Below are positions 32,755 through 44,030 of a DNA stretch of 64,000 nt, piece by piece (within the stretch, counting starts at the first letter, position 1; each line of letters begins with the position of its first letter). The position numbers and the translations under genes are program-made. The DNA comes from Chrysopilus asiliformis (lineage: Eukaryota; Arthropoda; Insecta; Diptera; Rhagionidae): NCBI GenBank assembly GCA_964034945.1, contig OZ035960.1, positions 67,448,994 to 67,512,993 on the forward strand. Direction: 5' to 3'. Under the pieces are notes generated by a model. It made no database searches and was not told the origin of the DNA. It saw only the letters and a program-made list of their open reading frames with translations.

Positions 32755-33090
32755 TAAAAAAAAAAACACTTTAAAAAACAAGTTTTATAACCTTATACAC
32801 TTTCAAAATGCACTAAAAAGTAAAAAACAAGTTCAAAGTTTCACAAAAAATGTTTTTATAAATTGCGTGTTGTTGTGAAAATATAAAGTGTGTGACGTTG
32901 CATTTGCTCTTGAATCTGTAATGGCGGTTTCATACTGTGCAACGCAGCACACTTTATATTTTCACAACAACACGTAATTTATAAAAACATTTTTTGTGAA
33001 ACTTTAAACTTGTTTTTTACTTTTTAGTGCATTTTGAAAGTGTATAAGGTTATAAAACTTGTTTTTTAAAGTGTTTTTTTCCTTTTTAAA
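32755..33090. repeat. foldback hairpin, GCACTAAAAAG family
   Basis: The arm CACTTTAAAAAACAAGTTTT...TTTCAAAATGCACTAAAAAG...TTCACAAAAAATG (32765-32900) pairs with 32935-33078. The loop is about 40 bp. Just after it, GGCATTCTAAAATTTATACA ... GGGTCTGCTAGTAAA (33110-33166) matches 42119-42176 and its inverse at 43387-43444. Confidence 0.85.
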
Positions 33091-33184
33091 TTATGTATGA
33101 TTTTTTTGGCATTCTAAAATTTATACAAACAACTTTAAACTGTCAACGAAGGGTCTGCTAGTAAAAAATAAATAAAAAAGCTGT

Positions 33185-33409
33185 CTAATCTTCGTCTGAG
33201 CTTTCAAAAGAAAGGATTTGGGTTTTCTTTGGTTGTGGTATAATATCATTATCAGAATCGGTACTAGAAATTGGATCAATCGAACTGTTCTGTATGGTCA
33301 TTACCACTTAACGAATTGAATTGCTGGCTGTATTTGCAACATCAGTAATGTTAGTATATTTACTTTTGGTTACAAAACTAGCAATCAACATTTGCTTGTT
33401 TTGGCGCAT
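33185..33409 (-). pseudogene. pogo-like transposase C-terminal tail
   Basis: On the minus strand one frame reads MRQNKQMLIASFVTKSKYT (33308-33409), like the Lys/Gln-rich KQxxLxxFxxK tail of Tigger/jerky transposases. The next frame reads STDSDNDIIPQPKKTQILSF ending ESSDED (33185-33301), an acidic end. Both stop quickly and the DDE domain is absent, replaced by other repeats. It sits just inside the right end of the TA-flanked pogo-like element, where a C-terminus on this strand would not be the start. Identification is by general composition and position. Confidence 0.4.
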
Positions 33410-33698
33410 ATCTTCGTAAATTTCTTAAAAATAGCTTTACATTTCCTCTTGTTGACATTTCTTATTTAAATTTACTTTGACATTTGTGACAAAAGAGGTG
33501 TATTTAATAAAACGAGTTTAAACGTGTGCGTTCAATAACACGAGTATGTGAAAAGAGTGCGATCAAATCATTAAAAAAAAATTTTTTTTTTGTAAATTTA
33601 AAAACCGTGTAAAAGCGAAACCGTGTAAATCGAGTACCGTGTAAATTAAGGGATGGGTGTAAGTTGCTTTAATTTGAATATTTTAGAAATATAATGAT

Positions 33699-34235
33699 TA
33701 TATCCGTATGGTGAAACCAAAGGGTATATTAACTTTGCCTTACCGTTTGTAACGCCAAGATCCCGTAATCACACAAAAAAATAAATTACACCAGTGTGTT
33801 TAGAATGATAAAAATAATTAATTTTTGAATGTTCGTCCGTCCGTCCGTCTGTCCATCCGTCCGTCTGTCTGTCCGTCTGTGGCGCGGATTGCGGGCGCAC
33901 GGATTGAGCTAGACTTGAAATTTTACGCAGATTCGTTTTTCGTAAAATGCAAGGCTAAGTTCGTTAATGGGCATAAATGGATACGAACGAAAACGTTTTT
34001 TGCGAATATCTCAAAAACGGTGCATCTTATCAAAAAAGTGCAAGAACAAAAGTTACTTAGGATATGATTCTACATAAAACTCCCATACATCAAAATCCGA
34101 TTGGAATAAATTTTAAAAAATCTTATTTAAAAGTTTGACTACAAAGTGGAATTTTGAACAACTGTTTGCCATCCACTTAAATCACCATACGGGTTTTCAA
34201 TAATTGCCAGATTGGCAATTATAGCTTTTGCTATG
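33699..34235 (+). mobile_element. DINE-1/mini-me-like element, copy 9
   Basis: Close to full length; the first hairpin is mutated (TATATCCGTATGG), the GTCY tract is at 33834-33882, and the GGGGGGTACCCCCC palindrome is deleted. It ends GCTTTTGCTATG. Confidence 0.8.
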
Positions 34236-34624
34236 TTTTTTTGTTATTATTAAATTTTTGTAAAATTGTATTAGTTAAACATAGTATATTTGTTAAAGTA
34301 GATTTTATCACACGAAATTCAAAAACAAATTGGTTTATCATACATATTTCATTAACATTGTTAATTAAATTTTGTCTAGGGACGATTCATGGATTTCATA
34401 TATAATTTAAGAGGGGTTGTTTGTATCCTGTAGTAACTTTTTAACTTCTTCTTCTAATTCCAAATGTGGCAATTTTCTTTGGTGTCTAATGCTCGAAACG
34501 AATGGGTCTGATGCTACGACTAATACGGACTGTATCGAAAAGAATGGAATCACGAAAAAGGCGTTTTAACTTTTTAAATAAGTTTTATTTAGTATGGCAC
34601 TTGCTTAATCACTTATTGTCTGTA
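34236..34624. other. no recognised gene
   Basis: AT-rich spacer with no frame or repeat I can assign. Confidence 0.35.
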
Positions 34625-35108
34625 CAGTAGAACGCGCTTAAATGCAACACGCGTAAATGCAAAACTCGTGTCATTGCACGCAAAATTTGTGCATGGAAGA
34701 TTTTTAAGCATTTTTCATATAAATATACACGGATAAATGAAACACGCTTAATTGCAATACTTGCTTAAATGCAACCACTTTCACATCCGCAAAAGTATAA
34801 ATTATATGAAATTTTACACGCTTAAATGCACATGTGCAAAAATGAAATGTGATTACCTAAAAAAAAGTTATTATTGTTATTTTAATTTGATAAAATGAAT
34901 TCTTAATTAGATTCTTTGTTTTTGTGTAGCCTCGTTGAATTAAAATGTTTATTACAGGTATATTAAAGTTGCATGTTTATCTTTTACTCGCATAATTGCA
35001 CATTAATGTGCATTTATCCGTGCTTCCGTGCTACGTATAAATGCAAAACACGGATAAATGCACATAAAATTCTGCGAAATTCGATGTGCATTTAAGCGTG
35101 TTCTACTG
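34625..35108. mobile_element. pogo/Tigger-like MITE
   Basis: Ends CAGTAGAACGCGCTTAAATG and (inwards) CAGTAGAACACGCTTAAATG are flanked by TA (34623-34624, 35109-35110). Words CTTAAATGCA and ATAAATGCA recur many times inside, a usual feature of this group. 484 bp, non-coding. Confidence 0.85.
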
Positions 35109-35151
35109 TATATTTAAAAAAAAAATTTAATCGAAAAATAGTCAATTATTT

Positions 35152-35461
35152 TTATTTTTTCACTAGTTTTTGCACTCTTTGTCGAATGCTGCCCATAAGG
35201 GTCTTGGCAACTGCGTTTAACATCATTTTGGATCCTTTCGGCCTATCTTTTTTAAATTGGTCCAAAGATTCAGAGGCCTGGAACTTCATTCGCGAGTTCT
35301 TCTTCATTATTGCTCAAAAATGTCCAATTAACCGAATCTAAGGCCGTTTGGCGCGCTGATTTCCTTTTCATATAATTCAAACAATTCGCTTCCCTCCATT
35401 CTGAGTCGCATAACTCGCCGACAAATCTGGCTAAAACAAAATGTTCCCTAGGGTGTTTCAT
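35152..35461 (-). CDS. hypothetical protein with a frame slip
   Basis: A minus-strand reading starts MKHPREHFVLARFVGELCDS, continues NCLNYMKRKSARQTALDSVN, then shifts by one base near 35285 and reads FQASESLDQFKKDRPKGSKM ... LMGSIRQRVQKLV before TAA at 35152. The composition (charged, no repeats) looks like real protein, and the two frames join naturally, so I take it as one gene with a recent frameshift or a short unseen intron. I do not recognise a family. It lies in the repeat-poor part of the window, just right of the pogo-like MITE. No neighbouring gene gives a hint about its role. Confidence 0.4.
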
Positions 35462-36382
35462 TTTTCCAAAGATGTGATTTTCTTATGACTTTGCTTACGC
35501 CCCGAGTCTCAGTGATGAAATATATATATATGCCAAATTTTAAGAAGATTGGATAATATTTAGGGGTTGCACACTTTGATCACTTTTCGTCAAACTACCT
35601 AGTCTAGCCATAAATACTGACACAAGGAAAAATTGATGCCAAATGAGAACGCATTGGTATTTTTCAAAACTTTTTTTTTATATTTATTGGGCCACACAAC
35701 AGCCACAAATCATAGAACACATTATTCGAAAATACCGCCATTTGATTTAACACCACGACTTTAACGATGGAGCCAACAGGGCTGCAAAATACGCGCTCGA
35801 TCTATTTGAAAGTTGTCCAAAGCGGTTTGATTCCAGCTGCATGGATTCAATGTTAGCGAGTGTTTTTTAGCACACCATATTCTCTAAAGTAGATCATAGT
35901 TTATAGTCCAACACGTTGAGTTATTCAACTCTTCGCTTCTAATGAAATCATAAATTTGATTTTGAAGCATTTTTTGTGGTCATTTGGCTTTTGGAGCCAG
36001 AAATGAATCCTGTGGAAAATTCCAGTCCCCATTTTTGAATAAGTTTTCGTTTACATGCCAACTATACATTTTAAACAGTTCCAAAAGTCCGCCCCTGGAA
36101 GTTCAGACCTTAAGTCGTTGAACTATAGACCCGTTGGACTGTAGTGAGCATGATTCCGCTGTCGGAAGATTGCATGTGTTGGTGGTGTATGAAAATGTGG
36201 CTAGGTTTTACATGTGTTGTGTTTTGTTGGTAATTTACGCATAGGAAAGAAAGAAAAACCGCGTCCACGAGTATATCGGTTATCTTTACTCCAACGTAGG
36301 TACACGGAAAAATCCCTAGGTTTCCTAACTAGTTAAACTATGGTTCAACCACAGAATAACAGAAGGGAAAGAATCGAGAATT
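35462..36382. other. unique sequence, no recognised gene
   Basis: No repeat from elsewhere in the window appears here, which makes it likely host sequence. Frames are short and none is recognisable. Confidence 0.4.
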
Positions 36383-36707
36383 TCAATGTTTCAATGTCAC
36401 ACGGTAGAGAAAACAATCCGCAATAGAAAAAATATCTTCGACTCGCTTTAAATTTTCGAATTTTCCGGAATTCCTTTTCTGTCCTTCATATTCAAACAGA
36501 ACACGCAAAAGAGATAAAAAATATAACATGTGAAATTTGTTTTGCAGGGTTTGATACGGAATTTTTTTCATTATTCCAGCAATCGAAAAAATCTAACTTC
36601 TCCTCACACAAAACACTTTTTAGAACATAAAACGCTATGCCGGATGGATAAATTGACAATTCGATAGTTTTGGTTTTATCCATTCCAAGAAACTCATTTT
36701 CTGCCAA
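36383..36707 (-). CDS. hypothetical, possible exon(s) divergent from THAP exon
   Basis: From 36707 the minus strand reads MAENEFLGMDKTKTIELSIY and continues FYVLKSVLCEEKLDFFDCWN. A second overlapping frame (36571 to 36383) reads FEYEGQKRNSGKFENLKRVE. Both have ordinary protein composition and one or both may be exons of a gene transcribed away from the THAP exon, whose start is only 154 bp to the right. No family is recognised and no convincing splice sites join the two frames. Confidence 0.3.
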
Positions 36708-36860
36708 AATTGAAAATCAACCAAAAACTATTTGCATCGCAACCCTGTTTGCATTTTTCTTGTTTTCACACAAATGCACATCACTTGTAAACAAAACGAC
36801 GTCGGTTTGTTTACATTTTTAAGTCAATGGCTTCGAGAAAGGTTGCAACAAATACTTATT
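36708..36860. promoter_or_regulatory. possible shared upstream region
   Basis: A 153-bp gap between two divergent open readings. It contains direct words such as TTTGCAT and GTAAACAAA but no clear TATA box. Called only because of its position. Confidence 0.2.
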
Positions 36861-36964
36861 ATGGCAAAATTTGAATTTTTAAAATGCCTCGTCAAGCAAT
36901 GTTCCGCGGACATCTTAAAAAATCCCGACAGAAAGTTTTTTAGGGTACCGAAAGCACCAGAAAG
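36861..36964 (+). CDS. THAP-domain protein, first exon
   Basis: The reading MAKFEFLKCLVKQCSADILK followed by NPDRKFFRVPKAPER resembles the start of a THAP domain, a C2CH zinc finger that binds DNA: two Cys a few residues apart, a basic loop, then F-FRVPK in place of the usual FxxFPKD. After the codon for Glu a splice donor AG/GTAAAC follows. Without splicing the frame stops at once (TAA overlaps the donor), as expected for an exon end. The remaining THAP residues (Trp, His, the AVPTIF box) would be in later exons that I cannot find. THAP domains occur in host regulators and in P-element-type transposases; which this is cannot be told. Confidence 0.45.
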
Positions 36965-37208
36965 GTAAACTTTTTCGATTGGACACAAAAAAAGGGGGAA
37001 AATTTAGGAAACACTAAAATTTTCTCGTAATTCCGACGAAATCATTTTTTTAAAAAAGAATTACGTTATCCGCCGCTTCTCCGCGTATCACATAACGATA
37101 AACACATAACAACATGCTCGATTTTATACAATAAATCGGCATAAATCCAAAACGTTTCCGACATTTACTTTGATTTGTTTTTTTGTTCGGTTTGACGTTT
37201 GGTATTAC

Positions 37209-37298
37209 CTGATTCAAGGTTTCGTCGTTTCGTGATTCAAAAATTGCAAAAGGCGCGTAGATTTGAATTTCAATAAATTTCTGAACTTTGAATTTCAT
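37209..37298 (-). CDS. possible first exon, unrecognised
   Basis: On the minus strand MKFKVQKFIEIQIYAPFAIF runs to ETLNQ and then CAG/GTAATAC, a fair splice donor. The 30 codons have no known match. A bare open frame continues 50 codons further without splicing, so this is weak. Confidence 0.25.
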
Positions 37299-38964
37299 CT
37301 TTTGGATTTGTAAGGGTTTTAAGTTCTCAAGGAATTATTTGTCTCAGAAAATCAATTTGGTTACAAGGTGGTCTATGTTTTGCTGAAGGTGGTGTGGAAA
37401 ACCACATCTAAAATATGATGTGTATGCACTATTTATGTACTATATATTTAATGACATGTGTTAGGTTTCAAAATTTCTATTCCATTGACATAAACAACTG
37501 AAATGTATTGTTCAATTTGTTTTATTTTTGTGGTATGGTATATTTGTAATTTGCTTTTCTTGTTATTTTTTTCTTTATTTCGCGGATCTAAAAGTTTAGT
37601 CTCAGAATAGGGTATTGGAGTAATGTCGATTACATTAACTTTTTAATAAAAAAAGTTTTTACTAGAATCTGAGCGACGGGCATTAACGCTTCTTTCAAAA
37701 AATCAACGTAATTAATTCATACATACTAATTGTTATTAGGGATATGAATTAAATTAAATTTCCGCGAATTTCCATTTTGTGATTTTAGCGGAATAAAATT
37801 ATGTGCATCAACACATCCAATATTTTAATTCTGGCAACCCCCTGGAATTTCATCCAGCACTTCTGGGCCCATACAAAAGCAATTCGTGTGTTTACAATGG
37901 AATTGAGATAGCTAGATAACCCAAATAGCATTTTAAGCAGCAAATATGATGTTTATCCCCATATTTCGTCACCATGCAAATCGCGGCGATAAGCAATTTA
38001 TGTCGCGGCCACGTCGTAGTTGTGCCAATGAGACGCGCAACTACACCCATAGGGGGAACACTTTTCAGCGGTTTGCGGCGCCGGAATTATAACGACAGGG
38101 ACGTAATTAGTTGCCTCAAGCTTTATGCGAGAGTCATCTGACGGCATTATATCACACAAATCATCGAGCGGGTTTTCTTTCTCCCTCGAATGGTTACTTA
38201 GCTTGTTAGTAAACAGAGATGAACAAATAAAAACGTAAACAGAAAGCAAACACGAAACATGGCGATAAATTAATGGAAACTTTTGTGGAGTATTATTTGA
38301 TAATGGACTTTTCCTCCGATTGCATGTCGTGATTTTAGTTACCATTAAAATTTTTCGACAATATTGGATCTGAAATTTAAACAGATTTTAATGAGCCATC
38401 AAATTATTTTGTTTTCAACCAAAAATTTCTTTAATTTTATTTTATCGGTCAAATTTTTTTTTCTTTTGCAATGAAATTTTGATGCCAATAAAATTATGCT
38501 GTTTCAAAAATGTCTGCTATCCACTTTTTAAGCAATATCCTTCAGTCATTAGCCTGAAATAAAAAATTTAATTCTCGAAGCGAAATCGTTTGCATCAAAT
38601 GTCAATGGGAAATATCGCGGCTGAAGGCATCAATTTTTTTTGTGTTTCTTAGACTTTTGTGTTTCTTCAGGGTCGACACTTTTTCCATCACGCGCTACTT
38701 GAAAGCGAAACTGGCATTCAGGTCCCACAGCTAATCAAAGTTTCGACCCGAAAACCATCAAATGTTGCTCTATCGCTGCAGGATTTTCATGAAGCGAATG
38801 TTGCCCCAAAGACGAACCATCGATCACCAATTTCCCCACTAAAGCAATTGTGGCTTTGCAGACGCATTATTAATCAGTGCGTCACGATTCTTGTACGCGG
38901 ATGTGAATTATAAGTGTAAATTTTTAGCCCCGATTGCGTAAATTGCTGCATTTTTCGATGCTAT
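37299..38964. other. unique sequence, no recognised gene
   Basis: The longest frame is on the minus strand (37998-38345, 115 codons), with a hydrophobic stretch VSCLLSVYVFICSSLF near its middle. It could be coding but shows no family motif. No repeats shared with the rest of the window are seen, so this is probably host DNA. Confidence 0.3.
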
Positions 38965-39411
38965 TTGGGAAGGCTCGGAAAGTTCTTCGCACATCAAAAA
39001 TATTTGTTCCTCGATTCTTTTCTGTTATTCTGTGGTTCAACCCAATCTGGTTTTAGAAATTGTCATAATACTACCGGTACTATTCTTGACGTTTCCGAGT
39101 TGATTAGATTAGCTCTTGATAAGGATGATTGCGCTGTGCTCGTTCTTATTTACTTTCGTAAGGCATTCAATAGTATGAGCTGCAAGGTTTTACTGCTGAA
39201 ACTTATAGCTTAGTTCAACTTTTCCCTTTCTGCTTTTAAGATGATGGAGTCTTATTTTTGCAACCGCTCCCAAATAGTACAAATAGGGGACAGCCGATCA
39301 ACCGCTAAATCCTTAAGTAATGGGGTTCCACCACAGGGTTCCATTTTGAGCGCTTTAATCTTTTTAATGTTTATTAATGATATTTGTTTACGCACGGGTG
39401 AAGTAAACTGA
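38965..39411 (+). pseudogene. Jockey-type LINE reverse transcriptase, part 1
   Basis: It reads STQSGFRNCHNTTGTILDVS, VLVLIYFRKAFNSMSCKVLL and, after one in-frame stop (39211), GVPPQGSILSALIFLMFIND. These are RT blocks 3-5 of Jockey-superfamily LINEs (QSGFRxxHST, DFSKAFDxV, GVPQGSxLxPxLFxLFIND). The first catalytic Asp of block A is Tyr here, so the enzyme is dead. The reading ends at TGA near 39411, where a 0.9-kb insertion begins; it resumes at 40330. Confidence 0.75.
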
Positions 39412-40325
39412 TAATCGAATAGAAACAAATAAAAAACTAGCAAGTTTAATTGAATAATATATTAACTTTTATATTTTCCATTTATAATATAAATCTATAA
39501 TCAAATCAATTCTTCATTATAATTTAATACACGAAAGTCGTGATTGTGTTTTAACTAAGCGGTTTATAAATATTTCAATTCGTATAACAATTCTAATTTC
39601 AATTAATTCAAGCTGATAAAATTCAGATCCGATGATAATTCAATCTAAATCCAATGTGATTCCAATTTGATGATAATTCCAAGCGTCGTGATGCTCTCCA
39701 GTTTAACGAGGCTGCGTTGATCGTAAATCGTTTGACCAGACAGGGCTGGTAGGTTGACCAGACAAAACTAATAGATTGACCAGACAAAGCTGGTGGATTG
39801 ACCAGACAAAACTGGTGGATTGACAAGACAAAACTGGTGGATTGACCAGACAAAGCTGGTGGATTGACCAGACACGGCTGGTTGGTTGGCTGCGAAAACA
39901 GCGGTTGACCAGCCAAAGCTGGTAGGTTGACCAGACAACTCGTCCACAGCTGGATGAATTCTGATCTCGCTAAGTGTCTTACTCTGTTTTTATAAGCACT
40001 CTAGCGGAAGTCGTTTCTTTCCTCGAATATTCTGACATGGATCAAACCTCACAAATGTTCGTTTTTGTTTGGCGGGTTTTTGATTTTGACATTTGATCTT
40101 TTATTGTCGGGTTTTGATTTTGACATTTATGTTTGTTTATAATGTGATAATGAACGATGTTGATCGAGGATTAACAGGTAATTCTTTTATGTTATTTCGT
40201 TTATATCTCCTTTTGATTCTTTCAGGTGCGTGGATTGCTGATCCTTTAATTTGGTAAGTTCGTTTTATCTTCGGATGTTTGATGTTTTATTAATTTTTTC
40301 TATTTTGTTTAATTTTAGGTTAAGA
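39412..40325. mobile_element. insertion in LINE ORF2, possible solo LTR
   Basis: About 0.9 kb separates RT block 5 from the YADD block. It contains a 24-bp minisatellite, a possible TATA box (TTTTTATAAGCACTC at 39988) and T-rich DNA with splice-like words towards its end. Promoter-like content with no coding suggests a solo LTR, but clear TG...CA ends and a target duplication are not seen. Confidence 0.4.
39731..39937 (+). repeat. 24-bp minisatellite TTGACCAGACAAARCTGGTGGA
   Basis: About nine units built on TTGACCAGACAAAACTGGTG with small changes. Each unit holds the imperfect palindrome CCAGACAAARCTGG. A Q/P/S-rich frame on the minus strand is a by-product. Confidence 0.9.
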
Positions 40326-41129
40326 TCTTCCGGCAGTACGAAACAATATTGTTGAATCGTTTAAATTTTGTAAAGCTCATGTTTTTCCTGACGACCTTCA
40401 ATTCCTGCACACTGATAATTTGTTATCTGCTGATAGTTGTATTGATGAGATAAATTCGGACTTGGAAGTACTAAGTTTATGGGCTGTGAATAACAAAATA
40501 GATATAAATCCGTCTAAATCGCAAGCTATAGCCTTCTATAAGAAACCAATAGCAGATCAGTTAAACCCGATTATTCTTAACAATACCGCTGTAAACTTCA
40601 GTAAGAAAGTAAAAAAAAACCTTGGAATAATTTTTGACGAACTTCTTTCCTGGGATTACCACATTAACTCCATTATTCAACGGACCTTTAGCGTTATAAG
40701 TCGGCTTAACTCTCTTAAATTATATTTACCAGTGGATATTAAAACTAGACTAGCCTATGCCTTAATAAAGCCTTTTTTTAATTATGGTTGTGAGGTTTTC
40801 TCGGGGTGCTCTCAAGCTAATCTTGTGCGACTACGTAAATGCTTTAATTGTGATGAGGTTCGTTTTCAGTCTAAGTAAAACAGACCATGTTTCAGAATTT
40901 ATTGCAAGATTTCTACGCTGTAATCTTATTACTCACATCAACATACGATGTTTAATTTTTCTGCATAAGATTCTTTACTCTGGTACTCCATATTTTCTAG
41001 TTAATTATATTACTTTCATTAGATCTACCAGGGTAAAAGATTTAATAGTAGCCTAATAATGGACAAATCGTATTTTGTTAGGGTAATCACCATGTGGAAC
41101 TCTCTGTGTCAGTTGATTAGGAATTTGTG
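40326..41129 (+). pseudogene. Jockey-type LINE reverse transcriptase, part 2
   Basis: It resumes with IVESFKFCKAHVFPDDLQFL, block C, where the catalytic F/YADD is FPDD, then DEINSDLEVLSLWAVNNKID with SKSQAIAF, KVKKNLGIIFDELLSWDYHI (thumb) and AYALIKPFFNYGCEVFSG. A slip near 40850 moves the reading to the frame with RFLRCNLITHINIRCLIFLH, and the end reads SYFVRVITMWNSL, the usual C-terminus. With part 1 this is one 5'-truncated LINE. A TTAA MITE (41148) lies just after the stop. Confidence 0.75.
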
Positions 41130-41147
41130 AGGCCGCCTGGGTATTAA

Positions 41148-41466
41148 CCCTTTCGCGATTACTGGTATGAAAAGAAACCAGACGATGTTTGACAAATTCT
41201 GTTGGTGTCTTTCTGTACTTCTATGTATAATGAATTCATATTTTTTTTTAATAAATTGAATTTGTTTTCTATACCACAAGGTCTATTGGCTTAATTATGT
41301 ACCAACATAAAACTACTAATGCGACAAATAGTCCGAGGACCCCCTTTCTAAATTCAAAGGTCACGATTTTTTTTTTTGAATTACAGAGCATTTTTTGATT
41401 ACACCTTTATCGTGTGCCGCAAAACCAGTTTTCAAATATTAATATTTAAAAGTCGTCGCGAAAGGG
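41148..41466. mobile_element. TTAA-flanked MITE (piggyBac-like)
   Basis: Ends CCCTTTCGCGA and its reverse complement are flanked by TTAA (41144-41147, 41467-41470). 319 bp, non-coding. CCCTT ends with TTAA duplication point to piggyBac-type mobilisation. Confidence 0.85.
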
Positions 41467-41589
41467 TTAAACCTGTGGTATTCCTCTTCATTGGTCTGGT
41501 TTTCTTTGTTTGCTTATTGGTTTTTGTGTTTTTGAAATGAAGCAATTTTATTATATTTTCTTTTATTTGTCGTATTTGAATTTTGGCGT

Positions 41590-44030
41590 GTCAGAATAAC
41601 GCAAGTATCCTTTTTCCAAAAATTCCCCGGAAAAATTGGCATTATTTCTGGGGTCGCTGATCGCGAATCCGGTGTTAGAGTTTTAAAATTCTAGACGGAA
41701 GGTCCTGTAAGGATAACGCAAATATCCTTTTTCCAATTTTTCTCGCAAAAACTGGATTTAGGTTTTCAGGGTTACTTATCACGAATCTGGTATTAGAGTT
41801 TCAACATTCGTAACGGGTGGTCTTGTAAGGATAACGCAAATGTGCCGTTTTTCCAATTTTTCTCGCAAAAACTGGCTTTGGGCGGTTTCCAGGGTAGCTT
41901 ATCACGAATCTGGTGTTGGAATTTCAAAATTCGAAACGGAAGGTATTGTAAGGATAACGCAAATGCCCTTTTTCCAATTGTTCTCGCAAAAACTGGATTT
42001 GGGAAGTTTTCATGGTTGCTTATCACGAATCTGTTGTTGAAATTTCAAAATTCGAAACTGAAGGTCCTGTAAGGATAACATTTTTTCCCAAAAATTTTTA
42101 AATTATTTTTGATTTTTTGGCATTCTAAAATTTATACAAAAAACTTTAAGCTGGCAACGTAGGGTCTGCTAGTAAATTATAAAGGAGCAAAAAAAATCCA
42201 TATCGCAAAAAAAACATTTAAAATGTTAAAATTTTGTGTTGAGAACTGAGCGATGGGGTCTTTTGGTTATATTCAAAATACTTTAATAAAAAAGAGCCAT
42301 ATCCAGCCCTAAGGGTCAGCTGATGACAGTCACTGAGACATGATTGATCTTATCAATTTCCGTGTGCCTGATGATTAGACTTGCGCGACTAAAAATATGA
42401 GTTTTGTGTACTTGACATTCGTTTCATAATTTTGAACATTTACGAGCCTCAAAGCTTTCAACAACCCACTCTTCAGACTTTTTGGTTTCTTATATGAAGT
42501 ACATAGTATTAAAAGTATTGTACAGTACACTCGCGATTATATGTACAGGAAATTTTAAGCTGGCCATATAAGAGTATTTATTCTCAAACAGTCTAGTTTA
42601 TCCTTAGATGCTTACGTATCCTTGGACAATTTTTATGTGATAAATTTAAGAAATATTAAGAGGTATTCATTTCGAATTGCGGTCAAATTGGAAATGCTTG
42701 ATTGCATACTAAAATGTGGCATTTAGGCAGTCGCCATAAGAAAAAGGCATGATTCTAGGCGTGAGAAGGAGTGATCAAATTAAATTCAGTTGGATGGAAG
42801 AGTTGTATACGAGTTTTTCTAGCATTTATAATTTTTTGACCTTACTCACCGTTTTCCAGAGAATCTCAAAAATATTTTCATTTGAACGGGAGATTCTGGA
42901 AGAGCTGGATTAATTTTGTTCATCAACGAACTTAGTTTTCATTTTTTGAGAAACGCTCTTTGTCAAATTTCAAGTTCCTAGCCAAACTCGCGAGGATTTT
43001 TATGAAAAAAAAATAACACAAAATGTAAAAGCTATTTGCACCAGATCTGTTGCAATCGACGAAATGGTTTATTATGTTTACGTTGATAACGATTAAGTAA
43101 TTACAATTTTGTGCGGAAATGTACAAATTTATGAAACGAATGTCAAGTACACAAAACTCATATTTTTAGTCGCGCAAGTCTAATCGTCAGGCACACGGCA
43201 ATTGATAAGATCAATCATGTCTCAGTGACTGTCATCAACTGACCCTTATGGCTGGATATGGCTCTTTTTTATTAAAGTATTTTGAATATAACCAAAAGAC
43301 TCCATCGCTCAGTTCTCAACACAAAATTTTAACATTTTAAATGCTTTTTTTGCGATATGGATTTTTTTTGCTTCTTTATAATTTACTAGCAGACTCTATG
43401 TTGCCAGCTTAAAGTTTTTTGTATAAATTTTAGAATGCCAAAAAACCATAAATAACTTAAAAACTTTTGGTAAAAAATGTCGTCTTTACAGGACCTTCCG
43501 TTAGAGTTGTTAAAACTGAAACGCCGGATTCGTAATCAGCGGCTCCGAAAACCTGCCAAAGAGTTTTTGAGAGAAAAATTGGAAAACGGACACCAGATTC
43601 GTAATCAGTGACCCCAAATACCCTATGATGTCAATTTTCCGGGAAAAATGGGAAAAAGGATATTTGCGTCATCCTTACAGGATCTTGCGTTTCGAATTTT
43701 GAAAAGCTAATACTGGATTCGTGATTAGCGACCCCAAAAACCCTATAATGCCAATTTTTCCGGAGAAAAATAGGAAAAAGGAGATTAGCGTTATCCTTAC
43801 AACCCTTCCGTTTAGAATTTTAAAAATCTAATAACGGATTCGAAATCAGCGACCCCATTTTTCGAAATCGGAATCGAAATGCCGATTTTTCCGGGAAAAT
43901 TTGGGAAAAAGGATATTTGCGTTATCCTTTCAGGACTTTCCGTTTCGAATTTTGAAAATCTAATACCGCTTTCGTAATCAGCATCCCCAAAAACCTCATA
44001 ATGCCAATTTTTGCGGGGAAAAGTTTTTGT
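41590..44030. repeat. 2.4-kb palindrome with minisatellite arms
   Basis: Left arm 41590-42440: direct minisatellite units (GGTCCTGTAAGGATAACGCA), then a 360-bp unique block through GGCATTCTAAAATTTATACA to GACATTCGTTTCATAA. Right arm 43120-44030 is the same in reverse complement. The 360-bp blocks are almost identical; the minisatellite parts differ in unit number. The centre (42441-43119) is single copy and holds a decayed DINE core. Confidence 0.85.
42880..43010 (-). mobile_element. decayed DINE core in the palindrome centre
   Basis: AACGAACTTAGTTTTCATTTT ... AAATTTCAAGTTCCTAGCC follows the DINE order AACGAACTTAGCCTCGCATTT ... AAATTTCAAGTCTCTAGCTC with many changes. No ends or GTCY tract remain. 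Confidence 0.5.

Larger units (their letters stand above)
29779..33659 (-). mobile_element. pogo-like element with nested insertions
   Basis: The ends CACCCGATTTACACGGTAG and (inwards) CACCCATCCCTTAATTTACA are flanked by TA (29777-29778, 33660-33661), and words CCGTGTAAAT recur inside each end. It holds a MITE (30093), a Tc1 element (30470), a minisatellite with PIF MITE, a hairpin, and a minus-strand transposase tail (33185-33409). Confidence 0.6.

Noticed and set aside
39623..39916. 97-codon minus-strand frame with repeated PALSGQS
   Set aside because: It is the 24-bp minisatellite read in frame.
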